Assembly (NCBI GenBank): GCA_015143295.1
Contig: CM026555.1
Span: 62,001 to 126,000 of the forward strand
Direction: 5' to 3'
Length of the DNA: 64,000 nucleotides
DNA from: Tetracentron sinense
Taxonomy: Eukaryota; Streptophyta; Magnoliopsida; Trochodendrales; Trochodendraceae
Shown here: positions 34,186 to 44,728 of the stretch, piece by piece
Position numbering within the stretch: the stretch's first letter is position 1
How the letters are laid out: each line of letters starts with the position of its first letter
Position numbers and translations under genes: made by a program
Notes under the pieces: model-generated
What the model saw: only the letters and a program-made list of their open reading frames with translations
What the model was told of the DNA's origin: nothing
The model's database searches: none

Positions 34186-36037
34186 TGTGAGTACCTGAAT
34201 TTTAACCCCCATTCCCAAATAGGATAGATCCTGATGATGAATAAGCGATAAATTGCAATTGAAATGAGAGTAGCCACCTATCTAATTCTAAGGAAAATAA
34301 GTCTCAGAAATGGTTGGATAAGGCATGGTCTGGAAGTCAGAGGTCAGGGTAAGGGATTCATTTGAGTTAGGAGAAGGTGTTAGGCACCCCTAAACTCCCA
34401 TCCGGAGATGGTTATCTACTCACTAAGTCTGAATCAAAGTAGAGAAACCATAAGTGAAGTTTGAAATTTCATTTATATGCTAAGCAGATATAATATTAAC
34501 AGTAATGAATGTAATGAGATGGACAAGATAGAAATGGAATAGGGATTCTATCATAGGGGAGCTGAACCCGATTAGGGTTGCCTACGTATCCACTGTCAGT
34601 GGAATCAAGCCACACATAGTTCCTAAGGGGAGTTGATGGTTTGATTTGATTTATAATTTGATTTGATTGATTGATGGTTTGATTTGATTTGGTTGCGATT
34701 GTTTACGCTCATTTGGGAGCGAAATTACCTTTTAAGCTCGTGCTAAGATGCGATGGGGCAATTTAAGCTCTTGCTGGGGAGCCTCTGGAGGTGGGTATTT
34801 GAAGAAGGTTTGAATTTTGACTAGGTAGGTAAAGGTTTAACTAGGGTTAAGCTAGGGTTTAGCTAGGTTTGAACCGAAGTTTGGGCAAAGGTTTGAACCG
34901 GAGTTTGGGCAGAGGTTCAACTAGGGTAGGCTAGGTTTGAACCGGAGTTCGGGCAGAGGTTCGACTAGGGTAGGCTAGTTTTGAACTGGAGATTGGGTAG
35001 AGGTTCGACTAGGGTAGGCTAGGTTTGAACCGAAGTTCAGGCAGGGGTTCGACAGGACAGGTTAAGTTTGAACTGAAGTCTGGGTAGGGGTTCGACAGGG
35101 TAAGCAGTCTAAGCATTTAAAAACAATAAAGTAATTAAAACTAATAAAAGACTAAGCAAATGACAGAGTTTTGGCAAGATTTTACCTTCCAGGAAACCCA
35201 AAAGGGTCTCTGAAATAAGTGCTCCCGAGAATGATTCTTCGAAATCAAACTCCCAGGATCGCCGACGCTAAAGAGGGATTTTCGAAAGAGGAGAGAGAAG
35301 AGAGGAAGTATAATGGATTGAAAATGAAGGAATGGGGTGGAGGGTATTTTTATTTTTTCAAAATAGGGGGGCGCTACTTCAAGTAGCACCCCTTTTGGAT
35401 AAAAAGACCCCAAAAAGTGAGGCGGCAAGGAACAGTGAGGTGGCAAAACGGACGAAAACTGGGGGGGCATTATTTGAAGCAGCGCCCCTAGTTGGGTTTT
35501 GCAAAAAAGCTTGCCGACACACCCAAAAGAACAGGCCCCAAAGGGGGCGCTGTTTGAAGTAGTGCCCCTAGCTAGGGGCCAAATTTTTTTTTATTTGTTG
35601 ACTTTGACTCGCCACGTGTCATGCTCTGATTCGCCAAAAGTCGTTTTTATGTTTTTAGCCCGTTTTTAGTCAAAATTGAACTGATAAAATCCAAAAAAAT
35701 ATTTTAGATAAAACATAAATTTTCCAGTACTTTTCAGGGCATTTTGGTCATTTTGCACTCCAGGGGCATTTTGGTCATTTTCTACCATTTTAAATCCAAT
35801 TTAATCCCCAAAATAGCCAAAATTCCTCAAAAAAATTTTAAAATCATTTTGGATGAAATGAAAACTTTTTAGCACTTTTCCAGGGGTATTTTGATCATTT
35901 TTCACCGTAGGGGCATTTGGTCATTTTTTACTTGAGGGCCCTTTTTGAAAATCGAAACACGTGGCAAGAGCGTTTTAGAAGAGGGTTTTTAGAGGTGTAA
36001 AAATATGCTAAAGGGGTGCAAAATTGGGGTGCTTACT
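34186..36037 (-). repeat. Tat-2 5' LTR (right copy)
   Basis: 1852 bp, homologous to 23513-25251 with indels; followed by target duplication TATAG. Carries a GAACTAT-type motif (34577-34622), repeated GAACCGGAGTTCGGGCAGAGG-type units (34870-35100) and three GC-rich hairpins (35370-35390, 35466-35486, 35546-35566). Confidence 0.9.
34577..34622 (-). other. GAACTATG-type motif in the Tat-2 right LTR
   Basis: In sense: GAACTATGTGTGGCTTGATT, stem CCACT-GAC-AGTGG, then ATACGTAGGCAAC and GGGTTCAGCTCCCC. Best preserved of the two Tat-2 LTR copies. Confidence 0.7.
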
Positions 36038-36042
36038 TATAG

Positions 36043-36519
36043 GGCAAACGAAAAATTAGAAGTTTACAAATTCGAAATTAGCATTCTACACAACTCGGTC
36101 GACCGAGACCCAAGTGGGTCGACCGAGTTGGTCAAATCGTATCGACCTAACTAAAAACCATTCTCTAGAATTTTTTGCCACACAACATATTCAGCACTCG
36201 GTCGACTGTGATAGGGGACGGTCGACCGGATTGCCCAATTTCTTGAGATATTGGAAATCCGAATTTGCACAACAGGTCACTATTTATCTAGTCACCTAGG
36301 GGCAAAATACATGATCTAATTCAATTCCTCCTAGGCATAAACTTATAAGTATCTATGCCTCCCTTACCATCCTAATGTGAGAGCGAAACTTGATTCCATT
36401 TTCTTCAGTCTTCATCTTCATTTCATCTTCACTGGACATGACTACTAGAGGCAAGGACTAAGATAAGCTTGACACTGTTTTGGACTCGAAATTTAGCCAA
36501 CACAAATATGGACTTTACA
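36043..36519 (-). repeat. Antisense family-A copia LTR fragment, second part
   Basis: Continuation of 23131-23512 after Tat-2. In sense it starts TGTAAAGTCCATATTTG at 36519, as the copia LTRs at 39325 and 44559 do, and contains GGTCGACCG palindromes (36093-36230). Confidence 0.65.
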
Positions 36520-37482
36520 CTAACCTTGATTACAAAGTACAAACCTTTACCGTTTGCCCCCAGCTCCATGGGCATGACTACTTCCATGACATTTCCTCTG
36601 TTGGAGCATCTCAGAGCTCCACTACATACTCTGAAATGAGGTCAATTATTTCTTTTCCTTCACCGTACTGACGATGGATGACTTGGCCTTAGTCCTTACT
36701 CTAATATCTTCTTCGAGCCACATGTACTTGGGAGCTCAGGTTAGCAACTCGTCAAGCTTGTCTTGTTAGTTTTTCACTAGGGACTCATAGAGTTGAGACC
36801 TTGCAGGTAATGCACTCTTGAAGGCGATGATTTTTTGCATTCATCCAAGGTTGGCACCTCTTCTAAGAATCTCTACATGGAGTCCTATACCAATTTTATC
36901 TCATTTATATGCATAGCAAAGAGGGAGTCTATGTCCGAGGTCCTACTTATTGGCAATGTATCGGGAGATAAAGGCTGAGCGGAGCTCCTCTAAGTTGTTG
37001 ATGGAGCCCTTTGAGAGCCTGCAAAACCAGGTTAGGATTCCCCCTGCAGACAAGAGGGAAATATACGACAAATCAGTGTGTCGTTGTGTTTCCAAAGTGT
37101 CATCACATAGCAAAAGTGGAGTAGATGCTCTACGTTATCTTTTGTTCTATCAAATAGGGTGAATTTGGGCTTCACAAACATCTTGGGTGGCTCGATCGCC
37201 AGGATGGTTGGAGAGAACGGCAAGCTTTGCATGTCGCGTAGAGCTAGGTGAATAGCCTAATCTGCTTTGAGCCCCTCTACCTGAACGACAAGGGCATCCT
37301 TCTTGCAAGGATTATAACTTAGACCTCCTATAAAGTCATCCCTTTGGTTCTTGCTAGTGGATCAATGATTCTCTCAAGAATGGCTCTCTTTGAGACTTTA
37401 GGTTCATCTTGCTTAAGTGTGACTCTCTTGAGGGGGCATGGTATCAATCTTAGAAAAATATCTCACAGACGACACCAATTTT
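36520..37482 (-). pseudogene. gag: Antisense Ty3/gypsy gag fragment
   Basis: On the minus strand, 37232-37032 encodes FVKPKFTLFDRTKDNVEHLL and TLWKHNDTLICRIFPSCLQG, the start of a typical gypsy capsid domain. Downstream, in broken frames to about 36690, come segments of the same gag family seen at 63420-64000. A primer-site-like TTGGTGTCGTC is at 37470-37480 in sense, next to an LTR start TGTGGGAAAAATACC at 37483. It is a third, distinct gypsy family; lineage not assigned. Confidence 0.7.
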
Positions 37483-37816
37483 TGTGGGAAAAATACCTAA
37501 TTTGGTACCTTTAGAACATGCATCTACTCTTGGTTTGTGGTATCATTCTCTTTCCCCTCCAAATGTAGTGATCATCCAACCTACGAAGACACTCCAACGA
37601 TTAATTCAGATCTTTGGTGCACAAGTATTATCTCCGGTTCGTCTTCTTCGGAAGAGAATGAGAATCCTCCTTTCTGTGTGATGCAAATCTCTTTTATAGC
37701 TTAGCCAAAGATAAGGATATCTCATAATTAATTCATGTCTTATCTTCGCACCACTTAATTACTCTATCAATAGGGTTGGTTAACTGTCATTCCAACTACT
37801 GTATGGAACTTGAGAC
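37483..37816 (-). repeat. Start of antisense gypsy LTR, split by a copia insertion
   Basis: Begins TGTGGGAAAAATACC next to the primer site of the gypsy gag remnant and is cut by the copia element whose target duplication GAGAC is at 37812-37816. Presumed to continue at 44565-44728 and perhaps past 46005. Confidence 0.5.
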
Positions 37817-39325
37817 TGAAAAATCTCGGTGAACCTCAAATCCGATGTTTGAGTTGAGAATCTACAAGATCGAGAGGATGGTTAAGTTTCCCTAATAGTC
37901 TGTCACCCTTTTTAATGATTTTAAATTAAGTTATTTAACTCAAGGGAAGATGATAATCAAGTACGGAAATATAGAGAAACATGCAAACCACAACACAAGG
38001 ATTTTTACATGGAAACCCTTCCGGGAAAAACCATGGGACCTAGTCCAGCCATGAGAATCCACTAAGACAAAGTAAACAAGAACTTACAAGACTCGGTCTT
38101 GACTCCTTCGGACTCGACACCACGATCCTTCAGTTCTTAGTCCTCCATGCCTTGAAAAGTCACCACGAACTCTCAAGTCCCGTGATCAATTGCAGCTGCT
38201 TGTACTTCTCTTTGCGTCTTTAAAACAGTCCACGATCTTCCGATCGATCTCCGTCAATGACGGCTTCGGATTCCACCGACCAAATCACTCTACCACGATC
38301 CTTCTTGGATCGATCTCCTTTGGAAAGGCTCTGGAACACTCCGGCCAAGGTGTTCTATCCAGAACGGGTTGATGGTTTGATATAAATCAATACCTAGATG
38401 GACTCCATCAAAGGGCAAGTCCAAACAAGCAAGAATGGAACTTTAGGCTTGCAAACTCTAGGTTTAATGCATTAACAAAGGGGAGGAGAACACTAAGTTT
38501 TCCAGAGCTTTTATGAACTCTAGAAGGAGTTAAAAACCCTCTCTATACTCTCCCTAAGTTTTTCCCACGAACTAGAGGGGTTCTCTACTTATAGGGAATC
38601 AAAAAAACAATTTTAGAGGTTGCTAAACCAAAGAGGGAAGTTGCCAAACTAGCAAAATAGCAAAAAATCGGTTTTTAAAAAAATTCCATATCAGGGTCGA
38701 CCCATAGGGCACATTCGGTCGACCGGATGGTGCCTTTCGGTTGACCGGATGGTCCTCAGGGTCGACCCTCACTTTTTCAACTCTCTGCCAATTTGCACCA
38801 TACAAAATCTTCTATACCCAGGGTCTACCCAAAATGGTCATGGTCGACCTTGAGGTGCCAACCTGAATTTCAAACTTCGTTTTTGGGTCTTGCACCCTTC
38901 ATGAAAGTTGTAGCTCTTTTTGACATGGTCGTTTTGACATATTATGGAGTAAAATCCGAGCTACGGTTTGTGAGATATGCTTAAAACAAGCAACCTTGGT
39001 TTTTTGAAAAATTTCAAATTTTAAAACAAGTTTTGCACTGTTTATCTCATCACCTAGGGTCTGTATGGTTAGTCTAGGTCACTTACCACCTAAAGCATCA
39101 TGTTAGGATAATTCTAAGTCAAATCCCACCTATGGTAGTATGGTATCTAGGTCACTTACCATCCTATGAAAGAAATGATCAATCGAGACTTCAACGGGTC
39201 TTCATCGGTCTTCAATTTCACTTGTCATGGATGCTTGAAAGCAACGACACAAGATACACACCTAGACACCTAGACTAACTTGTTTTGACACCGGAATATG
39301 TCAATACAAAAACATAGACTTTACA
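37817..39325 (-). repeat. Copia-2 3' LTR
   Basis: 1509 bp; sense TGTAAAGTC...GAGATTTTTCA. Similar to the right LTR apart from point changes and small indels. Includes GGTCGACC palindromes (38694-38850), the segment CGAGCTACGGTTTGTGAGAT (in the plus orientation, about 38958-38977), and a TATA-type AAGTAGAG region near the leader. No gene. Confidence 0.92.
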
Positions 39326-39342
39326 ATCTCCCCCTTTTGCAA
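39326..39342 (-). other. Copia-2 polypurine tract
   Basis: In sense GCAAAAGGGGGAGAT directly before the LTR start TGTAAAGTC. Classic copia form. Confidence 0.85.
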
Positions 39343-41090
39343 TTCCGTGGCAAAACCAAACTGAAGTACATGACTTGACACAAACACATCAAAACGGTGA
39401 ATTAGGACATTACATGACTCCAATACTCTTACATGACTTTAATCGACAAATCATCTTAATTTAAGACACTTAAGCTCTTGCCAAGAAAAATCAGTCTGCT
39501 GCAACCTTGCACCTGCACATGCTCAAAAACAAAATACCCAATGAAGCATGTGTGGAATATGAAAATAAGTAATGACAGGTGAAGCAAGGAATGTACTGAA
39601 CGAGGGAAATACTACCCTAACATTCTCCCCCTTTTTGGCACAATTACCAAAGGAAGGCAGGAAGCCAATATTCAAAAAAAATATACCAATTTAATAAAAG
39701 TGAAATATCAAGGCAGCCACAGTACAACCAATCAAAACAGACAATGAGGGACAGGGAACGAGATAGAAATATAAAGCACAAACTCCCCCTCAACAACTCA
39801 AGCATAGAACTCCCCCTCAAAAACTCACCCTGATCTTCTCCCCCTAAGATCAAGGATACCACCAAAAATATGGCACCTATGCTAGAAAGGCCCATGCCAA
39901 AAGAAAGAAACACACACAAAAATTATTACAAAAAATATCATGTGTCACACAAACATGCATCAAAAGCATTCCAAGCAGTAGTAATTTAAAATTACAAATC
40001 CAATGAAGAACATGATTAGTTAGTCCAACTGAGGATACACATCTAACTAAATCTCACGGAATGCTAAAGCATAGCCAATTCACTTAGACACATTTAGTGA
40101 ACAGTTCAAAAGTGAAGCATTGTGTGTAGTGGTGGTCTGACAAGATACTAGATCAAGGTTTGTTCCCCTTTCCAAGGGTATGACATTAACCACTAAAGGG
40201 ACTCCCGAAGATATACATCATAGAATTCAAACCTTGTTAGATCCAGATATGCTGATTTTTTACATTTTAGTGTTCCTTTTTCCATTTTATTTGACTCAAC
40301 ATCATTCTTTTATTTTTGGTCAAATACCTCCAAAGATTATAAGATTTCTTTTCATGATCTTTATCTGATCATATCTTTTCATGCAATGATGGCTTTCACA
40401 CTATCCGGGTAGGTAGTCCTGGCTATTAGCAGTAGGGGCTTTCACTCTAGTGACCCAGATAGATACCTACTGTCCGTCTAGGTAGTCATTTCATACTGTT
40501 TGCATCCAATAGTGACTTTCACACTATCCCAGTAGGTAGCCCTTTTCATTGCAACAATTTTAGCTCATGGAGGATACACAAAATGGGGATGACGAACAAA
40601 ATGGTCATTCTAGATTGGTCATCCAAGGTCACACTATTGGGATAAGCTATACACCTACAGATTAGAAAATAAACCTCTCAATAGAATCAGTCAGAGTGCA
40701 TGTGAAATTGTGAAGCATACACACATGAATAAGTCTCTAACTGCTCAAGATAAAACCGGTCTAATTTTCAGCCTAGCCAAGAGACTATGAAGGTGACATA
40801 TCCTCAATCAGCAACAAACTCATGTTCAACCCTGGACAAGTATAGAAATAAAGATCAGACAAGGAATGCAGATCATGCAAGTCAAGCAAGGGCAACATAA
40901 AAAAAAATCTTTTTGGATTTTATGGTTTTTCAATGTTTTTGGATTTTTCAAAATAAAGAAAACAGAAAAACATATCAAAGCAAATAAACACTAGTAAAAA
41001 GAAAGACTACTAGTATAAACAAATAGCGTAGCACTAGGACGCGATAAGACACTAACAACACACCCTAGGCTATGACAGGCATGGGCTAAG
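39343..41090 (-). other. Copia-2 noncoding 3' region
   Basis: No open frame with recognisable domains. In sense it begins after the gag joint with CCATGCCTGTCATAGCC and carries repeated GGGATAGTGTGAAAG-type words (40395-40535). The same region follows gag in the copy at 62751-63400, sharing CCCCATTTTGTGTATCC and other blocks. Confidence 0.7.
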
Positions 41091-43004
41091 TGATGCCCTT
41101 CAGTTCTTCCTTTCTCACCCAAACGGTTTTAGAAGTTTGATTGACCCTATGGTCTCTAACCGTTTCAGTTGAGGTAGGTATGACCTTTTGTCTCTTCCTC
41201 CTGTTCCTCCTTTCCCAGGATTGAGTCCTAGAATTATGGCGGACATTTTAGTTCTCCCTGTTACCTCCTCTATATCTAGCATGAGGAGTGTCATGACCAT
41301 GCCACTGTCTAGAATTGTGAGCCATCTTCATCACATCTTCACACAAACTCCTAGACTTCTCCACTAGGACCTCAACTCTCCTTTGAAGATTCCCATTTCA
41401 GTTATTTTGGTTCTCAAAACCATGATTGGGCATTCTTCGAAGTTTAGGACAATGAGGCTTAATATGACCCTTCACTCCACAGTTATGACATGTAGGAATG
41501 AATTTCTGAGTAGAAGGGTCTTTCCCTTTAGCAGGAGGGCACCTTTTAGAACCAGGCTCAGTGTTCGAGGTGGATGGAGTTCCATTCTCATCTCCACACC
41601 TCTGATTTTGCTCAAGATCAGCCAACTTGATTTCAAGACTTGTCTTTTCATCCAGACAAACATGCAAATCAGATTCAAGAAGTTGAGTCTTGGCAAGGAG
41701 GGAATCCTTCTCTTCCTCAAGCTGTGACACAAGAGCTCTCAACCCCGAAGCCACTTGGTCTAAGGCATCTTTTTTCATTTCAATAGATTTGATCTTTTTG
41801 GACATGGAAAACTGAACCTTTTTCAGCTTTAGGCATTCCTGAAATAGTTCATCATAGGCTGCCTCAAGGTCTCCCTCAGAATCTGAGTCATTCTGACTCA
41901 CATCATCCTCCTCACCATCACTAGGTTGTTGGTTACTCACAGCATTTGAAGAAGATTTCTCAATCCCAGATAAGGATGTAGTGAAGACCACATAACCCCT
42001 AGTCTCCTCATAAGAAGAACTATCTGATTCCTCAGATTCACTGTCATCCCTTGCCTTACCCTTAAATCTTTTCTTATTAGAGCATTCAGCGGCAATATGG
42101 CCATAACCTTGGCATTCATAGCATTGAACACCTTGGGATTTCATGTCCACACTTTTAAAATGTTTCTTGTTTTCAAAGTGCTTGAACCTGGGTTTTTCAA
42201 GAGATTTCTGTCCTTTCGGATTAAATCTCTTATTAAGTTTTAAAATTTTTCTAAATTTCTTTGTAAATAAAGCCAACTCTTCTTCTTCCTCCTTGGAGTC
42301 ACTATCTGAACCATCTATGGATTCCTTGATGGACTTCAAGGCAATGGATTTTGGTTTCTTAGATGGGTTCAGATTTAACTCATAGGTTTGGAGAGAACAA
42401 CCAACTCTTCAAGTTTGAGAGCATCAACATTTTTGCTCTCCTCGATGACGGTAACTTTAGATCAAAATCTCTTAGGTAGAGATCTCAAAATTTTCCTAAC
42501 AATTTTGGACTCCGGAATTCTTTCCCCTAGATTGAAGCTAGAATTGACAATGTCACTCAGATTGGCATAAAAACTATCAAAAGTTTCATTATCATCCATC
42601 ATCAACTTTTCAAACTTAGAGGTCAACAATTGAAGTTTGGAGATCTTGACAGTTGTAGTCCCTTCATGAGTGATTTGAAGAATGTCCCATGCCTCCTTCG
42701 AAGTGTCACATGTAGAAATACGTCAAAATTCTTCGAGTGTGACTGCAGTGAAGATTGTATTTAGACTCTTACTGTTCCATCTACAACTCTCAAGCTCTAC
42801 ATTAGTCCATTCAGAAGACGGTTTAGGGATGGTCTGGTCATTTATGGTCTTTGTTGGATGGGTCCAACCTTATTCAATGGAGAACCATACTCTCTCATCT
42901 AGTGATTTCAGAAACGCTCTCATTCGAGCTTTCCAATAGGCATAATTATTCCCATCAAACAATGGAGGACAAGAGATGGACCCTCCCTCTCTTTGGAGAT
43001 TCAT
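41091..43004 (-). pseudogene. gag: Copia-2 gag with two zinc knuckles and coiled coil
   Basis: Starts with ATG at 43004 (MNLQREGG...). The N-terminal copia capsid has YWKARMRAFLKSLDERVW, then in-frame stops; DDNESFDSFYANLSDI (about 42560-42600) lies before a frameshift near 42380. The 313-codon frame 42339-41398 carries a first knuckle CYECQGYGHIAAEC (about 42085-42126), an acidic Ser-rich part, a coiled coil (LVSQLEEEKDSLLAKTQLLE), and a second knuckle CHNCGVKGHIKPHC (about 41448-41489). After a stop the basic joint continues to about 41091. Two different knuckles separated by 170 residues of coiled coil is unusual for gag. Confidence 0.85.
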
Positions 43005-43050
43005 ATTCACCGAAAAGAATGAGACAAGATCACACAAAAAAGTTAGTGAA

Positions 43051-43065
43051 CCTGCTCTGATACCA
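43051..43065 (-). other. Copia-2 primer binding site (initiator tRNA-Met)
   Basis: In sense TGGTATCAGAGCAGG, the standard copia site complementary to initiator tRNA-Met, two bases after the LTR. Confidence 0.92.
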
Positions 43066-43067
43066 AT

Positions 43068-44559
43068 TGAAAAATCTCGGTGAACCTCAAATCCGATGTT
43101 TGAGTTGAGAATCTACAAGATCGAGAGGAAGGTTAAGTTTCCCTAATAGTCTGTCTACCCTTTTTAATGATTTTAAATTAAGTTATTTAACTCAAGGGAA
43201 GATGATAATCATGCACGAAAATATAGAAAAACATGCAAACCACAACATAAGGATTTTTACGTGGAAACCCTTCCGGGAAAAACCATGGGACCTAGTCCAG
43301 CCATGAGAATCCACTAAGACAAAGTAAATAAGAACTTACAAAATTCGAACTTGACTCCTTCGGACTCGACACCACGATCCTTCAGTTCTTAGTCCTCCAC
43401 GCCATGAAAAGTCACCACGTACTCTCAAGTCCCGTGATTAACCGCAGCCACTTGTACTTCTCTTTGCTTCTCTAAAATAGTCCACGATCTCCGTCAATGA
43501 CGGCTTCGAATTCCACCGACCAAATCACTCTACCACAATCCTTCTTGGATCGTTCTCCTTTGGAAAGGCTCCCGAACACTCCGGCCAAGGTGTTCTATCT
43601 AGAACGGGTTGATGGTTTGACATAAATCAATATCTAGATGGACTCCATCAAAGGGCAAGTCCAAACAAGGAAGAATGGAACTTTAGGCTTGCAAACTCTA
43701 GGTTTAATGCATTAACAAAGGGGAGGAGAACACTAAGTTTTCCAGAGCTTTTATGAACTCTAGAAGGAGTTAAAAACCCTCTCTATACTCTCCCTAAGTT
43801 GTTCCCATGAACTAGAGGGGTTCTCTACTTATAAGGAATCAAAAAAACAATTTTAGAGGTTACTAAAACCAAAGAGGGAAGTTGCCAAACTAGCAAAATT
43901 AGCAAAAAAAGGGTTTTTTAAAAAATTCCATATCAGGGTCGACCCATGGGGCACATTCGGTCGACCGGATGGTGCCTTTCGGTCGACCGGATGGTCCTTA
44001 GGGTCGACCCTCACTTTTTCAACTCTCTGCCAATTTGCACCATACAAAATCTTCTATACCCAGGGTTGACCCAAAATGGTCATGGTCGACCTTGAGGTGC
44101 CAACCCGAATTTCAAACTTCATTTTTGGGTCTCACACCCTTCATGAAAGTTGTAGCTCTTTTCGATATGGTCGTTTTGGCATATTATGAAGTAAAATCCG
44201 AGCTACGGTTTGTGAGATACGCTCAAAACAAGCAACCTTGGTTTTTTGAAAAATTTCAGATTTTAAAACAAGTTTTGCACTGTTTATCTCATCACCTAGG
44301 GTCTGTATGGTAAGTCTAGGTCACTTACCACCTAAGGCATCATGTTAAGATAATTCTAAGTCAAATCCCACCTATGGTAGTATGGTATCTAGGTCACTTA
44401 CCATCCTATGAAGGAAATGATCAATCGAGACTTCAACGGGTCTTCATCGGTCTTCAACTTCATTTGTCGTGGATGCTTGAAAGCAACGACACAAGATACA
44501 TACCTAGACTCACTTGTTTTGACACCGGAATATGCCAATACAAAAACATGGACTTTACA
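43068..44559 (-). repeat. Copia-2 5' LTR
   Basis: 1492 bp, matches the left LTR; ends in sense ...GAGATTTTTCA next to the primer site. GGTCGACC palindromes at 43935-44095. Confidence 0.92.
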
Positions 44560-44564
44560 GAGAC

Positions 44565-44728
44565 TGATTGCAGCATGCCGATGTGGCAGGAGGTTGGGAG
44601 GTCTCTTATTAATCAAGATTAGGTTGACAGTCTGTACTTCTTATGGGCAGCGAAATTGCGATACCAAATTGGATTGAGCTACATAAACTTCAGTGCGTCG
44701 CTTCACACCAAATCAAAAGAAGATGGAG
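44565..44728 (-). repeat. Likely continuation of the gypsy LTR interrupted at 37816
   Basis: Sits between the copia target duplication and the solo LTR duplication ATGGAG; no other identity. Confidence 0.35.

Larger units (their letters stand above)
23513..36037 (-). mobile_element. Tat-2: gag-only Ty3/gypsy element (Tat/Ogre type)
   Basis: Two LTRs (23513-25251, 34186-36037) and target duplication TATAG at 23508-23512 and 36038-36042; the last LTR base before the right duplication is T instead of A. Sense is the minus strand: primer site at 34183, leader, gag 33119-31558, then 3' region with tandem arrays and polypurine tract at 25252. Protease, RT, RNase H and integrase are absent: sequence passes from the gag tail to a noncoding 3' region. 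Leader, gag and 3' modules align with Tat-1, so it is a relative. A 2485-bp solo LTR (27881-30365) is inserted in the 3' region. Confidence 0.9.
37817..44559 (-). mobile_element. Copia-2: Ty1/copia element (family A) lacking pol
   Basis: LTRs at 37817-39325 and 43068-44559 with target duplication GAGAC (37812-37816, 44560-44564). Sense is minus: primer site complementary to initiator tRNA-Met, gag with two zinc knuckles, the basic gag-pol joint, then directly a noncoding 3' region and a polypurine tract. Protease, integrase and RT are missing. The joint from gag to 3' region is the same as in the copy at 61212-63400, so the loss predates both copies. Confidence 0.92.

Noticed and set aside
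23131-36524. CTAAC at 23139-23143 and 36520-36524 as target duplication of the split copia LTR
   Set aside because: The left CTAAC is not followed by an LTR terminus; the LTR is truncated there, so the match is likely chance.
39644-39919. 91-codon minus-strand hydrophobic frame in the Copia-2 3' region, possible envelope-like gene
   Set aside because: Too short, no signal peptide or glycoprotein pattern, and no counterpart in Copia-3.
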